A program made the translations under genes and the position numbers. Source: Begonia masoniana (lineage: Eukaryota > Streptophyta > Magnoliopsida > Cucurbitales > Begoniaceae). From it: DNA of 64,000 nt. The notes below the pieces were generated by a model that searched no databases, was not told the origin of the DNA, and saw only the letters and a list, made by a program, of their open reading frames with translations. How positions within the stretch are numbered: position 1 is the first letter of the stretch; the number at the start of each line of letters is the position of its first letter. The stretch lies in NCBI GenBank assembly GCA_022432975.1, contig CM039509.1:43558209-43622208 (forward strand), written 5' to 3'. Shown piece by piece: positions 59,551-64,000 of the stretch.

Positions 59551-62239
59551 TGTAACACCCGAAATGACGGCCATGTGATTTTCCTAACTGTATTAACGGT
59601 CATGAATATTTAATCTTTACAGTTTAGGACTTATACCAAGAATAATTAATTTCATGTGGATTTAAACTAGGTTGGGTGGCAAAGTTGTAATAATGGAGGG
59701 TGATGACCAATATATAAAGAAAAAAGAAATGTTTTAAAACTCACTTGAACCACTGTAGCCGACACCTTCCTTTTCGGCGATTTCTTCTCTCCCAAGCTCT
59801 TGCTCTCTGCTTCCAGCATACCCTCTTCGACGATCGGTTTCTCTGCCACTACTCGACTACTCTGTGCCCGAGGTATGCAATAGTCAATGTAGCTATCTGT
59901 TAGCTTGTTAGCCCTGTTTTCTACTCGGCATTAGAGTTTTGGATTTTCCAATGGCCGACTATTAATAAGAACATTTGGAATCTGTGAGTGGGAATGCTTT
60001 TATCAAATCGATTCTGGACGTTTAGAACAACCACCTCTGAGTTATCGATAATCGAATCAGTCTGTTTTGTTTTTGGATTTCAAACTGCACAATGTATTAG
60101 ACTAAGGATTCGGGAATAACTTTAGCTACTAAATCTTAGGATAACTTGAGATTAGAACTATTAGGATTTTGTTTTAACTACTGCAATGTAAATGTTTTAG
60201 GTGAAGAATTTTGAAGAGAAAGGAGCTCAAGTGCTAAGGAGACCAGGTAAGTGAATGTATTAAGATTTCCGGCTAATAGAGCCCTACATCGTGAGAGTAC
60301 TAGGTTTAGATGTCTAATGTTTACCTTATGATAATGAGCTTGTCTGCACTTGAAGGACTTATGTATGTTGCGAGTTATACTATTTAATGACCTGCTAGTG
60401 AATGTGAAGTTGTCTGCTCTGGTATGATCCTTGTCATAGTTTGATGAGTTAAAAGTTCTCATGTTCATGCATCATGAATGTTTCTCAAGCATAAGAAAAT
60501 GTTTTAACGCATGATTTCCATGAACAAGATATGTATGTATATATGTATATATAAGATTTATGCAACGTGGATTAAGTGAGGGTTGGGGGCGGTTCGGCGT
60601 ATGTCACAGTCCAAAGAAGGACATATGAATACGACCCGCAGTAGGGAACAAGATCAAACTCACTGTCGAACCCCCTTTACCGGCACAAATCCTCTCTTGA
60701 TCCACACAACCTAAACAAAGAATATGATCAAAGAATATGAATGATGAATATGATCAATGACTATGAATGATGAATATGATCAATGACTATGAATGATGAA
60801 TATGATCAAAGACTATGAATGATGAATATGATCAATGACTATGAATGATGAATATGATCAAAGACTATGAATGATGAATATGATCCATGACTATGAATGA
60901 TGATTACGAGTAAAGACATGAACAAGAAAAGACTTATGAGCATGTGATTTTCCCAAATTATGCATTCATGCATCCATGTTAGTGTTGTATTCCTTACTAA
61001 GCATTAGGCTTATAATTTAAACCTCATGATGTAGGTGACGAGTTTTCAGGTGAGGAACTCAAGATTAATGAGGATGTCTAAGCTCGGTTGCTAGAGGATG
61101 CTCAGTGTGACAGTGCAAGGCTGGATAGGCGATTAAGTTTCCTGGTTATGCTCATAGTAAGTCAGAGTAGTTTATGATGAACAAATAACTAAGTAGAACA
61201 GAATTTCTTATAACAATGAGATTCGAATTTGAATGGTTTGACTTCAGAGTCTGAATACGACTTTAAGGATTATTGAATGGTTTGTGTTGCTTAAGTCTTC
61301 CACTATGCGTATTTTGGATGAATTTATGATCCATACTCATTGAGGTTTATAGCTACTAAGTTAAGAATCGGGTGAGTTGTGATATGTTCTATCGGATGAA
61401 GATGTTTGATGATTATAGTGTTTTACTGCCGTATGATAGAAGCTGGATGAGGCAATCATCCGGCTGACGTCATCAGCGGATGTCAATAGATGAGAGTTAA
61501 ACGATTGAGTCTTCTGGGTGACGTCACCGGAAGATGTAGTTTGTTTCCTCGCCCGATGATGTAAATGTTAACTTGTTGTCTAGCGTTCGGTGGATGAAGT
61601 GTATTTCTTCACCGGATGCTGGGAATGTTATATTGTCGTCTAGCGTTCGGTGGATGAAGTGCATTTTTTCACCGGATGCTGGAAATGGTATTTTGTCGTC
61701 TAGCGTTCGGTGGATGAAGCATATTTCTTCGCCGGATGATGTAAATGGTATTTTGTCGTTTAGTGTTCGGTGGATGAAGTGTAATTCTTCACCAGATGAT
61801 GTAGATGTTAAATTGTCGTCTAGTGACCGGATGATGTGAGTATTTTCTTATTGTTTAAAGTCAGGAAATGTTTTAAATCGGTCACGTGAAGCACACATGT
61901 CCACCGGTCAATGTAGGGTAAATATGAACATCTAGTGGAGAATGTTCGGGACCGGGCGATGTCTTTAATTAGGCACGTGCAACGCCCGTGACCACCGGCG
62001 GATGTCTATTGCTGGTTGAGATCAGAGGTGTCGCGTGGCGGACACGTGATCATCGGACGATGTGAGTCTATAACTCTATCGGTGGATGCAGATCAAGAGA
62101 TGTTTTAAAAAAAAAAGGAGAGAAAATAAAGAGGGAATAATATTAACAATAATAATGAATAAAGGGTATGGAAGCAAGAATCAAATGATTAAGAGATCAA
62201 GTAATGAATTTGTGTGGCGATTCCGTCGGGGTCGTTACA
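59551..62239 (+). repeat. 3' LTR of the Tekay-like element
   Basis: 2689 bp, TGTAACACCC to GTTACA, with all modules of the 5' LTR: donor-like sites 59872/59873 and 60246/60247, acceptor-like 60200/60201, 26-bp array 60735-60905, stem-loop 60998-61012, 60-bp array 61569-61830. It lacks the solo LTR insertion found in the 5' copy and so gives the empty site. It differs in array copy number. Confidence 0.95.
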
Positions 62240-64000
62240 CAAATACCACTGCAGCTAATTCTAGGTCATGTGTAGGGTAATTCTTCTCATGTGTTTTCAA
62301 CTGTCTAGAAGCATAGGCTATTACCTTACCATCTTGCATCAATACACATCCAAGACCAATTTTGGAAGCATCACAATAAATGCTGAATTTACCATTTTCA
62401 ATAGGAAGGGTTAATATTGGGGCATTGGTTAGTTTCTGTTTCAAAGTCTGGAAACTGGATTCACATTCCTCAGTCCATGCATACTTAATGTTTTTCCTAG
62501 TTAACCGAGTGAGGGGTGTAGCAATCTTCGAGAATCCTTCAATAAATTTCCTGTAGTATCCTGCTAACCCAATAAAACTCCGAATATCTGTAGCATTCTT
62601 CGATTGGGGCCACTCCTTAACTGCTTGAGCCTTGGTTGGATCGACAGATATCCCATCTCCAGAGATCACATGACCAAGAAAGTGAACTCTGTCTAACCAA
62701 AACTCACACTTGGAAAACTTAGCATAGAGTTGGTGCTGTCTAAGTACTCTTAACACAAAACTCAAATGCCTTGCATGCTCGTCCTTAGTACGTGAATAGA
62801 TTAAAATGTCATCTATAAACACAATGACAAACTTGTCCAAATACTCATGAAACACCCTATTCATAAGATCGATGACGGCTGCTGGTGCATTTGTCAATCC
62901 AAAGGACATAACCAAAAACTCATAATGTCTGTACCTTATGCGAAAGACAGTCTTTGGGATATCTTCAGATTTAACTTTCAATTGATAGTAACCTGACCTT
63001 AGATCAATTTTAGAAAAGACTCTTGCACCATTAAGTTGGTCGAATAAATCGTCAATCATTGGCAATGGATACTTGTTCTTGACAGTTAACTTATTCAATT
63101 CCCTATAATCAATGCACCGATCCATCTTTCTTTTTGACAAAAAGAACAGGTGCACCCCACGGTGAAAAGCTAGGACGTATGAACCCTTTCTCCAACAGAT
63201 CCTCCAACTGCTTCTTTAATTCTTTAAGTTCTGATGGTGCTAATCTATATGGATTTTTAGACATAGGCTCAGCTTCGGGGTAAACATCTACAACAAATTC
63301 AATTTTTCTATCTGGTGGTAAACCAGGAAGGTCATCTAAGAATACTTCAGGAAAGTCTTGGGCAACTAAGACATTTTGTGGATTTGCCTCCCCTACAAGT
63401 TGTGTGTCTAAAACGCTAGCTAAGAAGCACAAATACTCTCCACATGGGGAAGGTCTAGTGTTAATAGAAGTCATCACAGACATTTCCTTATTCTTCTTTG
63501 AAGCTTGAAAGGTATGTTTCAAACTACCAGGGAGTTGGAAGCTAACTATTCTAGTCCTACAATCAATTGTGGCGTGTTGCTTAAACAACCAGTCTATCCC
63601 TAGGATTACATCAAATCCCATTATATCCATAATGATGAGATCAGCAGGTAAATTCTTGTTTCCCACTAGCACCACACTATTAAGTATCACTCGGCTATAG
63701 TGCATGCATTCACCAGAGGGTAACGTGACATTAAACATATGCTCAGATAGCGTAGGTTGTACATCTAGCTTAACAGCAAATACAGATGCTATAAATGAAT
63801 GTGTTGCACCAGAATCTATTAAAGTAAAAGCAGGTATAGAGTTGATCAATATAGTACCTGATACAACAGCGAGCTGTTCCTCACCCGACTCCATCATGGA
63901 GAATATCCTCGGTTTAATCATGGCAGGGCCACTCTTAGAAGCTGGGCAGTCTCTGCTAATATGGCCGACCTTGTTACAATTGTAGCAGCTGGTGATTCTA
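62240..64000 (-). pseudogene. Outer chromovirus protease, RT and RNase H start
   Basis: From the right: end of a zinc knuckle (CNKVGHISRDCP, at 63950-64000), protease active site LIDSGATHSFIA near 63800, VILGIDWLF near 63610. RT begins with LPGLPPDRKIEFVVDVYPEA and [15 protein letters not shown] frameshift near 63130, with a few codons lost, separates this from [19 protein letters not shown]. The active site is [10 protein letters not shown] near 62810. RNase H ([16 protein letters not shown] near 62360) runs to the nested insertion at 62239. It continues at 49738. Confidence 0.9.

Larger units (their letters stand above)
49739..62239 (+). mobile_element. Tekay-like chromovirus, complete but mutated
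   Basis: 5' LTR 49739-54932 (with a nested solo LTR), primer site 54937-54948, gag-pol 55096-59509, purine tract, 3' LTR 59551-62239. Exact TSD CAAAT at 49734-49738 and 62240-62244. LTRs start TGTAACACCCGAAATGACGG and end GTCGTTACA, with only scattered differences between them, so insertion is fairly recent. RT, integrase and a C-terminal chromodomain place it in the Tekay/Del group of chromoviruses. Own length about 9.95 kb once the nested LTR is discounted. Frameshifts and stops make it non-autonomous. Confidence 0.95.
45982..64000 (-). mobile_element. Outer chromovirus (Gypsy, Tekay-like), split by a nested element, right end outside
   Basis: 3' LTR 45982-48057, purine tract, pol distal part 48058-49738, then interruption by 49739-62239, then pol proximal part 62240-64000. 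The two pol parts join in frame within RNase H: the motif LAAVVF ends at 62244 and [12 protein letters not shown] resumes before 49738. The 5' LTR and gag lie beyond the window. TSD on this side would be TTACC at 45977-45981. Broken by stops, a frameshift and loss of most of the chromodomain. Confidence 0.88.

Overview
The window is nuclear DNA of a flowering plant, most likely a eudicot. It carries one recognisable host gene with 16 short exons and AT-rich introns, set among Copia (Sirevirus-like, Ale-like) and chromovirus-type Gypsy LTR retrotransposons. No bacterial, organellar or CRISPR features were seen. About two thirds of the window is retrotransposon DNA, mostly as nested insertions; six elements could be closed at both ends by exact 5-bp target-site duplications (TSDs).

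Left block (1-16190). A decayed Sirevirus-like Copia on the minus strand (1-7818, left end outside) carries gag, protease, integrase, RT, RNase H and a downstream env-like ORF. It is inserted in the pol gene of an older Ale-like Copia on the plus strand (7819-9391, 11788-11845, 15941-16190). Two solo LTRs of one family (family A) sit in opposite orientations 58 bp apart in the Ale element; one of them contains about 19 copies of a 93-94 bp tandem repeat.

Middle block (16191-35091). This holds a hAT-like MITE, a Sirevirus-type solo LTR, a 1.3-kb foldback element, and a Copia LTR relic with a run of seven small hairpins. The one clear host gene follows: a plant ACT-domain serine/threonine/tyrosine kinase of the STY8/STY17/STY46 group (26138-32013, 16 exons, about 573 residues). 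It is complete except for one extra base in exon 5. Downstream lies an intron-containing pseudogene of a UDP-rhamnose/UDP-galactose transporter (URGT) with an internal deletion.

Right block (35092-64000). An LTR relic holding a family A solo LTR is followed by a nest up to five levels deep: a Tat/Athila-like Gypsy remnant; a family B LTR; a chromovirus on the minus strand running off the right edge; a complete but mutated Tekay-like chromovirus on the plus strand (49739-62239); and a family B solo LTR inside its 5' LTR.

The observation I rate highest is that four different Gypsy-type LTR families share the same ordered leader: a CT-rich first exon-like segment, a 44-54 nt mini-exon-like segment, a strong splice-donor-like site, a variable tandem array, a covarying 5-bp stem-loop, and an acceptor-like TGTAG/GT site. 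Everything is read by eye from sequence; family names rest on recognised protein motifs and were not searched.
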